Shown one piece after another: positions 11,914 through 23,013 of a stretch of 64,000 bases of DNA. The DNA is taken from NCBI GenBank assembly GCA_963691705.1, contig OY829539.1, positions 59,866,327 through 59,930,326 on the forward strand, read 5' to 3'. This DNA is from Viola odorata. Lineage: Eukaryota; Streptophyta; Magnoliopsida; Malpighiales; Violaceae. The notes beneath the pieces are model-generated. The model was given only the letters and a program-made list of their open reading frames with translations. It had not been told where the DNA came from and did no database searches. The stretch's first letter is position 1, and each line of letters begins with the position of its first letter. Both the position numbers and the translations under genes were made by a program.

Positions 11914-13555
11914 TGATAGCATATTTTTATGCATGATTTTATCCCCATTTTCTCGCCAATTTAAGGCATGATTATGCTAAATTGCCATTGTTTTTATTAC
12001 TATTGCAGATCTAGGCCTAAAAAGGGAGTTTTTGAAAAAAAAAGCATTTTAGGAGCCTTTTTGTGCGAATTCGAGCTTCAAGACCAAAGTCGAGGTCCCG
12101 ACTTTGAAGAAGCATTCAAGGTCCCGAATCGGACTCTCCATTCGGGCCCCCGAAGGGCGAAGAACGACATTTCCACGTGTCCTCTTGCCAAAGCTTCCAC
12201 GTGACCCCTCTGACGCTTTTCTGAGAGTTCTGCATTGATCACAAAATACCTACCCTCTGACCATTCCAGACCTTGAGCCCAGTTCAGACCTGCCAAAGCT
12301 GGACAAATCAGACCAAGAAAACCAGCTTTGTGCTTTTTCAGCTTTATGCTTTAGGGAGCATGGATCCATTGTAATAGGCTTTCTTTAAATGCATTTTGTT
12401 CCTTAGTTGGGCAGAAGATATTTTATGATTGTATTTTCTAGCTTAAATAGAGGATCATAGGAGTAGTTTAGATCATCCAATCTTTTAGCACATAAGATAA
12501 TTTGAGAATTAGTAGTTTTCTTAGACTTCTCTCTAGTTCTTGTTAGCATCCTTCTCCTTTGCCGCCGGGCTTCAAACGTTTAGTAATCAAGTCTTCTTCC
12601 CTTAATCTATTTCTTTACTTGTTATGCTCTCTTGGATTATTATTTATTTCCCTTCAAGCATGAGTAGCTAAATCTTTAATTCTTAGCAAAGGCAATTCAA
12701 GGGTTGCAAGGGCAGATTCGAGGCCTAAACGTGCTTTATATATTCTTGTTGCCATATTTAATTGCTTATCATTTTAATTACATTTTCACTTGTGGTAATT
12801 TGAGGCTTGATCAACTGATAATTTCTATGAGTAAATGTTGTCATCCATGTAATAAATACGGAAGGAAAGTTGCATGGAACAAGTAGACATCTATCTAGTA
12901 GTAGTTGCGCTGAAGTGGTCTCGACTAGCTAGGGTAAGTAATTGATTAGAGCGAGGTCACGAGTCTGACAAACTGAGGGACTTTTAGCTCTAGATCTGTC
13001 TTTTCTTATCTTCATGGGCAGTCTGAATATGGCTCTCCCACATTCGTGCCTGGAGAGATGGCAGGCTGTCAAGACTACCTCATATGTGGAAACGGGGGGT
13101 AGTTTCTCTTAAGAGAAAAGTCGGGGATATCCGAGGAATCTAGTCCCTATGTCATTTCTATGCATGCATGAGTAGAATATTTCTGTGTTGGTGACGATCG
13201 GGCCCTCGAATGCAACCTAAGAATACCTCTTGCTAAGAACCTTCTTTATCTGATTATTTGTGTTCGATTATCTCTCTGTTTTATTATTTCTGAATTTATT
13301 CACTGATTTGTTTTGTTTTATCCTTCGGGACCCCGAACTGACAACTCAAGGTCCCGAATACTGCTTTCTTAGTTAGAATTGTTAGCTCCAACTCTCCCTT
13401 GACTAACTTGCTTAGTCAAGTAAAACCCCCCTATTTGTTACGTTTTTGTGTTTTTGTCCTGTGCTTCCATTCAAGACCTTGAATTAGTCTCTCCCAATCC
13501 CTGTGTTCGACCCTGACTACCACTGTACACATAAACAATTGTGCACATATTTTCA
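11914..13555 (+). repeat. Outer Athila 3' LTR
   Basis: The 1642-bp LTR begins TGATAGCATA and ends ATTTTCA. It is homologous to the reverse complement of the El1 LTRs over most of its length, including the box at about 13080-13100 and the adjacent CTCTTAAGAGAAA. Its last 60 bp differ. It joins directly to the RRM fragment; the next five bases are GGCAT. Confidence 0.85.
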
Positions 13556-13888
13556 GGCATTATAAATCTGTATTTGACCGATGATCAATGCTCCTATAAG
13601 TTGGTGGTCTAGCGCATATTCCATCTCTCTAGGGTTATCAATCCTATTGAAGCGAATAAAGCCATATCTTTTTCCTACCAGGTTACGACGCATAGGGATG
13701 TAGATATCTTTAAGGGCTCCAAAGCGCGGTAAATCCCATCTCCTTGTGATTAGCCGTTCCAGGGTCTTATGATCCACGTGTTGAGGTAGATTCTCGACAT
13801 AGAATGTAACCACGCTGGCATTACCTTCTCCAAGTTGTTGCGAAGATCGAGGCAGATTCCTCATGCCCTCATGACCTCGCGAACCCAT
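13556..13888 (-). pseudogene. RRM-domain protein fragment (LINE ORF1-like or host gene)
   Basis: ATG at 13888. Residues 28-105 form an RNA-recognition motif: TFYVENLPQHVDHKTLERL (RNP2 region), DIYIPMRRNLVGKRYGFIRF (RNP1 region GKRYGFIRF), then a final strand GALIIGQIQI. The reading frame ends right where the outer Athila LTR begins, so the 3' part was displaced. RRMs with a VYIP-K/R-R pattern occur in plant L1-type LINE ORF1 proteins and in related nuclear proteins. The GC-rich leader to about 14040 fits a LINE 5' end, but no reverse transcriptase is visible. Confidence 0.55.
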
Positions 13889-14433
13889 AAAACCAGAAAC
13901 GGAGGAAGGAAGGAAGATGGTTTGGTTTCACCCCGACCACAATGGGTGTATCGGTGTTTGGTTTCGCTCCGGGAGCAGTGGTCACACCGGAGAGGCAAGG
14001 CCTAGCCGGGCGGCGACTAGGTTTCGCGGGACTCCTTGAGAGAATAAGACATATTTCCTAAAAAAATGCTTTTTTATTTATGTCAAGTTGTCAACCATTG
14101 ATCGCATTTGTTGTCCTATACGCACACAAATGAACTGCGCCAAATAGACATTCCCCAGTCCCCACCGCCCAGTTATAACATCATTTTCTAACACAAAACT
14201 GCAAACAGTTTGGTCTGAATCCTCAATAGTACGTAGCAGAAAATCATTAAACTTCTACAACAATATTTTGTTAGAAAGCATTGAATTAGATAGTATAATT
14301 AAGTTTCAAACTTTTCGTTCGATTCGATACGTATACTATAGGCAGCTATTTCAAGAGTTTGATTAGTTTCTTCTTTCGAAACTAACACCCGAATTAAACT
14401 TTAGAAAATCATCATATTAGTTGTAACTCAATG
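13889..14433. other. Leader of RRM fragment and AT-rich intergenic DNA
   Basis: 13889-14045 is GC-rich and may be the 5' leader of the RRM unit. The rest, up to the hAT target duplication at 14434, is AT-rich with no gene seen. Confidence 0.5.
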
Positions 14434-14441
14434 GCATAAAT

Positions 14442-15622
14442 TAGGGGTGTACACGGGTCGGGTCGGATCGGTTATAGACCCAACCCGCCACCGACCCGCC
14501 CGAAATTTAGCGAGTCGTTCGGGTCGGTTATAGGCACATATAACCGCGGGTTGGCGGGTGTAGTGGGTCGGATCGGTTATTCGTGGGTTAGCGGTTATAT
14601 TTCTAGGCCTAAAATATGGGCCAAGTTTCACCAAAAAAAAACTCAACCTTACTTTTTTCCTCCAACTGGGCTGAGCCCATCAACCAAGCCTAACAAACCT
14701 AAAACAAAAACTAACATCTCATCTTCTTCTTCCTCCAACAAACCCTAAATCCTAAAATAGAAACAAAAATATCTTTTCTCCACCTAGCAGTCAATGCCGT
14801 CGGCCACCGAAATTAAAATCAAAACCAAATACAACCCATATAAAAAAAAAAAATCTTTTTATCAGATCTATAAACCTCCACCATGATTAACTTTTCTTAA
14901 ATCTAGATCTAACTTTTAGAAGAAAAAATCAAATCAAATCAAAAACAGATCCAGGCCGTAGGGGGAGTACACGTGGAAGCCATCGGGAGAGTCAAAAAGA
15001 GCGGGTGGGGAGTCGATGTCACCATTTGAGGAAGGGAGGTAACGGTGGAGGAAGCGGCAGCGGCGCCGCCACATGCGGTAGTGACGGAGGACGCGGTGGA
15101 GGTAGAGGGAGATTAGGCGCGAGTAGGTGATGACTAGGAAGGTTGTGGCTACTACAACCACCATGGCTATCAAGGGGGGACTGAAGTTAACAGTGGTGAG
15201 TTTTGAGTTTGACTGAGAGGAGGAGGATGAGGAAGAAGATGATTGATTATTGGATGAGGTCATTGTAGATATGGAGATTATGAGAGCGGAGGGAACGTGG
15301 TGGTGGTGATTGAGATTTAGGGAGAGATGGGTTTGTGATTGTCAATTTGTTTGTTTGGAGAGGGAGAGCAAGGAAGAAGAAAAAAAGAAGAAAAGAAAAG
15401 AAAAAAGAGAGCGACTGAAAGAAAGGAGAAAGAGATGTTTATATACTTAGGGTTAGGGTCGGTTATTTTGCGATTTATGCAAAGTTGACCCTGAGTCGAC
15501 CCGCTACTAAATTGGCGGGTCGTTTATATATATGTATATGGGCGGTTATGTAGTTTTTTTGGTTTCTGGCAGGTCGGGTCATTTCGGGTCGGCGGGTTGG
15601 GCGGGTCAAATGTTCACCCCTA
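14442..15622. mobile_element. Non-autonomous hAT element carrying a gene fragment
   Basis: 1181 bp with ends TAGGGGTGTACA and (reverse complement of the right end) TAGGGGTGAACA. It is flanked by the exact 8-bp duplication GCATAAAT (14434-14441 and 15623-15630). The 8-bp TSD and TAGGG-type termini indicate the hAT superfamily (Ac-like). Subterminal regions are packed with GGGTCGG/CCGACCC repeats. There is no transposase. The interior holds an ATL-like RING-H2 gene fragment with its presumed leader. Confidence 0.9.
14934..15263 (-). pseudogene. Captured N-terminal fragment of an ATL-type RING-H2 E3 ligase gene
   Basis: ATG at 15263. The 109 codons contain a serine stretch, a hydrophobic membrane segment (about residues 30-50, PPLIAMVVVVATTFLVITYS), a basic R/W-rich stretch and FDSPDGFHVYSPYGLD. 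This order is typical of ATL RING-H2 membrane proteins just before the GLD motif. It then runs into unrelated residues and a stop, so the RING domain is missing. The purine-rich stretch upstream (to about 15430) looks like a 5' leader captured together with it. Identification is from recalled family features. Confidence 0.65.
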
Positions 15623-15630
15623 GCATAAAT

Positions 15631-15888
15631 AGCTAAGTCTCGCGTCAAAATCTCCTATTGGATTCCAATCTATGAAAGAAAAGAAAAAATCAGAACTTAT
15701 GAAAGGTAATTTTTCAAATTCCCCAATTATTTCCTGATCTGCAATTATTAACTCCAATATATTCATGATGGTTATAAGTTACACCAGTTATACCTATAAT
15801 AAGCTCTAGACGATGATGATGGTCTAAAGCCTACGAAAATTTCCTTTAATGTACAACTAAATGATATGCTTAATCATATACTAATCCA
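15631..15888. other. 3' flank of the lipase gene
   Basis: AT-rich, non-coding. On the - strand it follows the original lipase stop and may hold the native 3' UTR. No clear feature seen. Confidence 0.4.
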
Positions 15889-16057
15889 CTACAAAAAATT
15901 AAGCCCATCTATTGACATAAAGATATACAAGGCCAGGTAGTTAATCAATCCTAACATATTTTCATCTATCAAGATTTCAGCTCTTTGAGACTGAACCAAA
16001 TTTATCATTTTCATTGCCAAATTTTTCAAGGGCACCATACTAAAATCTTGAGCCCTT
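15889..16057 (-). pseudogene. Displaced C-terminal codons of the class-3 lipase gene
   Basis: On the - strand, the first bases after the Tat element continue the lipase frame exactly once one copy of the 5-bp duplication is removed. The residues after ELLLR are AQDFSMVPLKNLAMKMINLV, and the frame stays open for about 55 codons to TAG at 15889-15891. This segment lies 15 kb from the rest of the gene, so it can no longer be translated as part of it. Confidence 0.8.
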
Positions 16058-16624
16058 TCATAATATATAATGACGCCCCCGGGGCATTATGGACCTTTCT
16101 TAACGGTCTGTCAAGGGACCTCGGCTAGCACATGGTCAAAGTAGCCCAGTCAGCACATGGTCAAAGGAGCCCAGTCAGCATATGGTCAAACGGTCTAATG
16201 GACTAGTCAAACAGCCACTTGGTCAGACGGTCAATCGGTCTTTCTGGCCAGAGGTCTAACAGTAGGGAGATGCCAAACGGTATAAAGGAAAGGCATGTCG
16301 TTGCGACACGTGTCCTGCTATCGGACATCATGTCCTAGCGACACGTGTCCAACCAACTTAGAAGGGAAGAGGTCTATAAATACCCCCCACCCGGTCGGAA
16401 AGTACGTACACACACATACTCACTGTTCACTCCTAGCAACTACACTCTCACTTTCCACTTCAACTAACTTGACCGTTAGAGCCTCTACACCGGAGGCCTC
16501 CCCCGGTGCTTTTCAGGTACCACGTGGCAGAACAGAACAACCTGGAAGTCAACCCCATCAATCCCACTTCCACCTCAGCACATCCCTTGACAGATCTACC
16601 CTCACCCCCTACATAGGAATATCA
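16058..16624 (+). repeat. Tat element 5' LTR
   Basis: 567 bp from TCATAATATA to GGAATATCA. A TATAAATA at 16375-16382 is a likely promoter for genomic RNA. Imperfect 20-25 bp repeats of the form AGCACATGGTCAAAG lie in the upstream part (16120-16250). The last 32 bp reappear at 31047-31078. Confidence 0.85.
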
Positions 16625-16627
16625 TTT

Positions 16628-16647
16628 TGGTGCTCTCGTTGAGAGTT
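16628..16647 (+). other. Tat element primer-binding site
   Basis: TGGTGCTCTCGTTGAGAGTT lies 3 bp after the LTR, where the tRNA primer site is expected. The form TGGTGCT-TC-TTGAGAG is usual in this lineage. I do not assign the tRNA. Confidence 0.65.
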
Positions 16648-16717
16648 TGGATTATTAAGTGAGTCTGCCTTGAGATCCAAGCTCACCTCCCTCGCCATAA
16701 GAAAAATATCCCACAAA

Positions 16718-18560
16718 ATGACATCCAACCACAACACAAATCCTACCCCACGAGCACTACTGTCAGAAATCCACCAGGCTCCCCCGGAAACTCCAGAGGC
16801 TCCCCTCAATCGCCGACTCGATTTCTTCGTCTATCAAGAAGTTGATTACCCGTCAACAGCCGAACCCGGGATGGGTATGACCCACACCCCACGACCAACG
16901 ATTTATCAGTGGAATAATCCTTTTGTAAACTCAGGGACCAGCGCTCCCATCGCAGACACACCCAGGCCAGATACCACTAATACAACTCCCCCCTCCCCCC
17001 CGCACCGAGATAACTTTCCTCCATCAAAGGATAGATCAGATCCTGGCTATGCTGGCGACGGGACCCCCACAACCAAAAAACTTGGCGACTGCTCCCCCGA
17101 TACAACCTACTCCTCCACAAGTCTTTCCACAAAACATGCATTCATTTGTCAATTATCACCAAGTAAACTCCAGGATAACTCCTCCGACTCTAGATATAAA
17201 TCAGTATCGCCCCTAGCGGCACGCTGAACATCCTGCTTTCCTTGCACCACATTACGCCTACCCCTCAGAGGAACCAGAAGAGTATGTACCATTTGCAATC
17301 CCTCCAAGCATAACGGGAGAGTACGTCGATGATCTATTCAATGACAATAATCTGAACGCCCGCCAACCTTCCAGGGAATCTAACATGAGAGGGCATGAGC
17401 GACGAAGGAGCCGGGAGAGGTCTCTTGCACTACGACAACTCACGCCAGAACACCGTCGAGATAATCCAAGGCGCGGCCCATATGAGAGAGAGCGTGAATA
17501 TTCTCGATCCGTTTCATCTCACGGTAGGCGGGAGCAAGATAGGAATCTGAAGAGTCCTTTGACCCATCGGATACGGAAATATCAAGTCAGCCGACGGATC
17601 AAAGTCCCAACAGATATTTATATTGGCCAAACAAACCCCCTGATCCATGTGACAGGGGTGAAAAACCAAGTCACCTTTCAGACCACAAGAGGGGAAGCTC
17701 CCTGTTAAATTTTTGTACTCTCTCTGGCCGGAATAGCCAGCACATGGTATGAGGCGCTAACACCGAGCTCGATTGATAATTTTGCAGAACTGGAAAGAAA
17801 ATTCTTAAGCAGGTTTAGCATAGCGATTCCACTAAGAAAGACATTCGCGACTCTATTCGATATCATTCGGGAGCAGGATGAATCCCTCAAGGCATATTTG
17901 GATCGGTTCAATTCAGAACTCGGTCAAACGCCCGATGCCACAATTGATTTTGCAACGGAGGCCCTAAGAAGGAAATGTGGGTACAACAAGTTGGGGGACA
18001 TGTTGTCAGCCACCGACCTTAGATCTTCTACGGGCTAAAGCAAATAATTACATCAAGATGGAGGAAGAAGATTTTCAACGGGGATACAATGGAGAGATTT
18101 CTCCCCGAATGATAATGCAAGAGATGGCCGCTCCGATAAGGAATACAAGGGAATATGCACCCCCAGAATCCAAGAGCATGAAGTCCGATTTCTGACAGAG
18201 GAGGCAAACGGATTCCCGATAGAAGAGAGGGATAAATCTCTAGCACAGGAGACAGGCATACGTGGCATCCCAATCAACTCACTGTTAGGGCGGAGAACGA
18301 AGATCCTTGCAATTATTGAAAGCAAGGGTTTGCCGGTCCGATACCCCAACCCCAGACCGGGTGAGATCGTCGGAGGCAACATAAGCTTATATTGTCGTTT
18401 CCATAAGGAAAATGGCCACGATACGGAAGGATGCAAGGCACTGAAGATGGCCATCGAATGGCTGATCGAAGAAGGCTATTTTTTGGAATACACGGCCAAA
18501 GAAAAGGCACAATTCCCCAGTAACCAGCCGAAATCGATTCGCGGGCGTAACAGAAAGTAA
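16718..18560 (+). pseudogene. Tat gag, several frames
   Basis: Begins at the ATG at 16718 (MTSNHNTNPTPRALL). The first frame ends at 17227; coding then resumes in other frames through 17385-17700 (charged R/E region, KSPLTHRIRKYQVSRRIKVP) and, after a TAA at 17704, LAGIASTWYEALTPSSIDNF ... LKAYLDRFNSELGQ, the retrotransposon gag core. Near 18390-18440 the residues YCRFHKENGHDTEGC form the Tat-type zinc knuckle. The stop at 18558 closes it. At least three frame changes or stops make it a pseudogene. Confidence 0.75.
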
Positions 18561-18611
18561 ATTGCTACTGGCCCAAAAGTCATACCAGTAATAACTACTA
18601 AAGGTAGAGGG

Positions 18612-19200
18612 GTGTTGTTGACATCCAAAGATCGGATGATCAGCTTTATAGCCAGAGGCACGATGAATCCCCTAGAACCCCCTATCGGCAACAAGCGGAA
18701 ACGCGAGAAACCCCTAACAGAAGATATCAGATTCAACCTCCTTGACCGAGTGATGATATCCTTCTCGGAAAAAGACTGCCAAGGGGTGAGATATCCACAG
18801 AACGATGCCCTAGTAATCACGACATTCGTCAAAGATTTTGGGGTAAGAAGAACCCTCGTGGACAATGGAAGCGTTGTCAACTTACTTTCACTCGGAGTAT
18901 ATGAGATTATAGGGAGACCAGAGTCAGAGCTAATACCGTGTCGAAGCCCATCATTGGGGTAGACAGAATCGCAATTCCGATAGTTAGGATTACCTTTCTG
19001 ATGGTATACTTTGAAGAGGACGCTTCAAGAAGATCAGAGCAACAACTATTCATAATAGTTGATCTAAACCTACCATACAACGCCATCCTAGGGCGCCCAT
19101 TCCTGAACACCTTTGGAGTTGTCATCTCCCAACGGCACCTAAAGATGAAATTCCCCTCTTGGGAAGATGTCGTCACAGTCAGAGGCGACCAGAAGATTAC
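18612..19200 (+). pseudogene. Tat protease
   Basis: The frame 18612-18962 carries NDALVITTFVKDFGVRRTLVDNGSVVNLLSL, an aspartic protease active-site region of the Tat type (DNGS instead of DSGA). After a frameshift near 18940 it continues with VDLNLPYNAILGRPFLNTFG, the flap and C-terminal part (ILGRP is diagnostic). Confidence 0.75.
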
Positions 19201-19567
19201 GAAAGAGTGCTACCTCACTATGATCGGGGACAAGTGCGATGAATACTTCTCTGTTGCCAACAACCCCCTAGAATTAGAAGATGAAAGGCTCACCCAACCA
19301 TTAGAAAGTATGATATTAGTGCCTGTGCAAGGAATGCCTACTGAAAGCTTTCTTGTCAGCGAAAGGCTAGATCCGGAAGAGCGCCGGCAGCTGACGCAAT
19401 TATTAAACAAGTGTGGAGGAGAGTTTGCATGGGCATCCACAAACATGCTTGGCATCCCTAGGGAGGTAGCCAAACACCGATTGAACGTTGATCCGGAGGC
19501 TAAACTGATGCAGCAGAAAAGCAGAACTTTCTCGAAAGAAAAGGCGGACGCGATTGAGAAAGAGGTG
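19201..19567 (+). pseudogene. Tat RT, N-terminal part
   Basis: Linker and start of reverse transcriptase: GEFAWASTNMLGIPREVAKH, RLNVDPEAKLMQQKSRTFSK, then EKADAIEKEV. It is cut at 19567 by El2. The frame resumes at 26065 with TKLLQANFIREVQYPPWLA after removal of one AGGTG copy. Confidence 0.8.
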
Positions 19568-21207
19568 TGATGGCGTGCTTGTCGAGGGCACGATCAAATA
19601 ATTACAACTTATCACATGCAACAAAAAGGATTGAAGACAGTGGCAAGAGGTTCGATCCACAGAGAAAGGTGAAGACATACACTAGACAAGATCAGATATA
19701 AAATGAAACAATAAAAGAAACAATGGGGGGTTTGGTTGGTCAATCTAGTTAACCAGGATTGAGATGGTTGCTAACAAGACAGTTAATATAAACAGAAATC
19801 AAGGGCACGAAAGTAAAACACAATCAGGGGCAGGATATGCAAACAGAGTCAAGGGCACGACATGCAAACACAAATCAAATAAAGAAATAAAGTCAAAATA
19901 AAAGAAATTAAAGAAATAAAATCGGAGGAGCAGATAAGAAAGATTCCTAGCAAAGGTTTTTCTTGGGCTGCGTCGAGGGCATGAAAATCTCTTGACCTCG
20001 AGGGCTAGATAATCATCGGCGCAGAAATATTCTATTCTCATGCCATAGACCTGCTATAGGGACCCCGTTTCCACACCGCATCCCCTACTTACCTTCTTAG
20101 ATAAAAGCCACCCCCCGTTTCCACATATGAGGTGACCTTGACATTCTGCCATCCTCCCAGGCACAAGTGCGGGGAGGCCAAAATCAGAACGCCCATGAAG
20201 GGGAGGTAAGACAAATCTAGGGTGTGATAGCTCAGCTTGTCAGACTCGTATCACATACCCTAATCGGTTGTTTACCCCTAGATGAAGACCTCTCGCGTTA
20301 TCTCCCCTAGGTGTCTACTATTATCTCAAGGCTTCACGTCAGTTATAACCAAGAGAATGACAGTAATCATCTAGGTCTAGATATTAGTTGGCCAGACTAC
20401 TAATCTGGCCCTAGACGAATTAACAAGAAACCGATAAACAATCGAATACAACAATAAGAATATATTAAACATATTTAGGCCTCTTAACTACCCATGCAAC
20501 CCTCAAAATACCTCTGCTAAGAAGGAAGAATCTAGCTACTCATACCACAAAATAAGTAAACAAAATAGGAAAAGAAAAATTGCATAAAAGAAGAACAAGA
20601 ATAAGAAAACTATTAAATTGTTACCGGCCAGAGCAAAGCTCGGGTTAAGTTCAATGGCTGCTGGAAATGGACGCCTCAACCACCACACAAAAAAGGGAGG
20701 AGAGAAAAGGAGGCGGCTCCCAAAAGAAGAAAGTGGAAAAATATTTACAAGATGTGATGTGTGTGTTCAAACCCTAAAACTAGAGGCTTATATAGGGCCT
20801 AGCCCACAAGAAGACAAATTCCAGCTAAGGGATTACAAAAAGACAAATTCCAGCTAAGGGGAGAGGGTGACAGCACATGGAGCGTGCTGGAATATTCCAG
20901 AATCTTCTAGAAATGCAAGGAATCCCGTGAGAATCTTTGGAGATTCGTCTATTTGGCTTTGCAGAGATATCGCGGGCGAGAGACTGCTCACTGGTCTGGT
21001 TAGCTTTCGAGGGCTCGACGACATTCTGATCTTCTAGGCCTTGAAGCTTGAAATCCTCAGAAATGCTCCAAAAATGCTTCTTTTCGATCTTTTCCTTCTA
21101 TTGACGCTGATCTGCAATAAAGATTAGAATAAGGGTCAAATAGCGGAATCAAGCCCCCAAAAGGGCTAGAAAAGAAGGTAAAATCATGACCATAAAACGT
21201 GCTATCA
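19568..21207 (-). repeat. El2 3' LTR
   Basis: 1640 bp, TGATGGCGTG to GCTATCA. It carries the conserved box CCCCCGTTTCCACATATGAG near 20112 and many copies of the TCGAGGGCACGA-type motif (for example 19583, 19849, 19972, 21006). Confidence 0.92.
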
Positions 21208-21245
21208 AACATCCCCACACTGCCCAATGCTCGTCCTCGAGCATT
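21208..21245 (-). other. El2 polypurine tract with hairpin I
   Basis: The - strand stem AATGCTCG/CGAGCATT, loop AGGA (21226-21245), is followed by GGGCAGTGTGGGGATGTT against the LTR. Confidence 0.75.
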
Positions 21246-22852
21246 CACAAAACTGAAAATCACCTCAAGAAATAGACAAATATAATTAAGCAACACACAA
21301 ACACAAACCGGCACCGAGCTAGACTTCGCACACTCATCTTCACCTAGAAGGCACCTACATCAAACTAGAAGGGTAACGACCCTAAAGATTAAACTTTCCC
21401 ACATCAAGACCCTCTACCAGCAATTCTCACAAAGTAATAAAATAGGAAAACTAGTAGTTGATCTGGCTCCTAATAAATCCTAGATGAAATGACACTCACA
21501 CTCACAAGCAGGGCTAGGTGTTTACGCTCAAAACTAAATGCACATAACACAACACAAAGTCAAACTTGCACATCAATCAGAGTACTGCAGAACACATGCA
21601 TGGGCAATCAACAATCGAAAAAACAACGCATCAGCAAAAAGAGAGAAAATGGATGAAATGAGCTAGAAATGTGGAAGAGAGAAGCAGGAGATGAACAGAA
21701 GAGAAATGAAGGGAGAAAAGAAGGAAAGAAAAGAAAAGACCAGATATAACCTGGATGGATTCCTTGGCTTAGGAAAAAGGCGATGTGGCAAGGCAGCTTT
21801 TATCGGGGGCTAGACAGAGGTCTTCTTTTCGAGGGCAGGAATCTCTTCTTGTTGAGGCTTCGGATGCGGATACTCATTTTTTTTGTTCGCTTAATGCCCC
21901 TCTCCTTTTATTTTGAATTTTAAATGCTTTTTCTTTTCTTTTCTTTTCTTTTTTTTTAAATTTTTTTTTGAAGAGAGGGGCACGAACCAGTTACAAAACC
22001 TTGATTCTTCTGAGGCATGAAACTTTTGATTTTTCGTTCAGCGCTTGCCTTTGATCTGCTTCCAGCATCGATGGTGACTTCTTTTTCGCTTCCCCACACT
22101 TGAACGTTTCGGGGGCTCCAATCGCTTGAATGATCTAGGGCTCGAAACTCTTTCGATCTTTTGCTTTTTCTTGCCCTAGATCTCTGCTTGCAGCTTTCTG
22201 CTCTGAAGACTTTTGCTTTCGTTTGCTTCCCCACACTTGAACTTGTCTGCGCGTTCTTTGGGTGTCTAGCCCTCGACGTTACCATCAATAATTGCTACCT
22301 TACCTGCCAAGGAAAAAGATCAAGAAAATACAAATGGTCAGGAAAGAATATGAAAATAAGGGGAATGTCGGAGGCACGAAAAGAGAAGAGAGATGAAGGG
22401 GAGAAAAGAAAGAAAAAGACATTGATGCGAAGCTTTTCGTCACATTTAAGCTTTCCCATGTCTAACAGTGACTATACCCAGGGATATCATGCAAGATCAA
22501 CCAGTGCCTAGTTAAAGCATCCTAATTACACAAGAAAGAAACAGGCATGAAAGCTCAAATGCTCACAGGGTGCTTTTGTGACTACTGATGTCGAGGCCTA
22601 GATATGGATATAAGGTTCAACAGACAAAAATGAGAACAGCTAGGTCTAGACAAGTGCTGGTGGTTCATACTTGTGCACGGATGATCAAAAGTGTGTCCAC
22701 TCATAGAGGTTTTAAAAACTGGGCAGTGCTGAAATAGCTAGCAAAATCCTAAAAATGAAAATCCGAAAAAGTTTTAAAAAATCCAAAAAATCATGCAATC
22801 ATGCAACAAGCGGAAAATTAACCATGCAAACAAACACACAAATAAATCCCTC

Positions 22853-22885
22853 CCCACACTTAGGCAGCGCATTGTCCTCAATGCG
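22853..22885 (-). other. El2 internal hairpin II with purine tract
   Basis: The - strand stem CGCATTG/CAATGCG, loop AGGA (22868-22885), is followed by CTGCCTAAGTGTGGGGAGGG. Relative to El1 the second stem pair has changed from A-T to G-C on both sides. Two further purine tracts without this hairpin lie near 22092 and 22229. Confidence 0.6.
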
Positions 22886-23013
22886 AGAAGGGCACACACA
22901 AGAAAGTTCTGAAAAATAAAAAGTGAAGCAGAAATAAAAAGGGAAAGAACGTGGGTTGCCTCCCACGAAGCGCCTCTGTTATTGTCGAGGGCACGACATT
23001 GGTTGTTCGAACT

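Larger units (their letters stand above)
1..13555 (+). mobile_element. Athila-type Ty3/gypsy retrotransposon, 3' half (outer element)
   Basis: Only the 3' half lies in the window; the left part runs off the edge. Order on the + strand: integrase C-terminus (1-102, resuming at 7139), spacer with a 3' splice-site-like sequence, third ORF (8094-10240), a 1.6-kb non-coding spacer with two hairpin/purine-tract modules, then the 3' LTR (11914-13555). El1 (103-7138) is inserted in the integrase C-terminal codons. Third-ORF similarity to the ATHILA ORF-1 family and LTR similarity to El1 (which has a tRNA-Asp-type primer site) place it in the Athila lineage. It is defective: stops at 7201 and 9345 and a frameshift near 9810. 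The 5-bp TSD cannot be checked because the 5' LTR is outside. Confidence 0.85.

Noticed and set aside
16071..16075. Tat LTR start at TGACGCC (16071)
   Set aside because: With this start the flanks (TATAA and CCCTT) do not match. Starting at 16058 gives a perfect CCCTT pair and restores the lipase frame.
17258..18880. - strand frames over the Tat gag/protease region
   Set aside because: Antisense shadows; the + strand carries gag and protease motifs.
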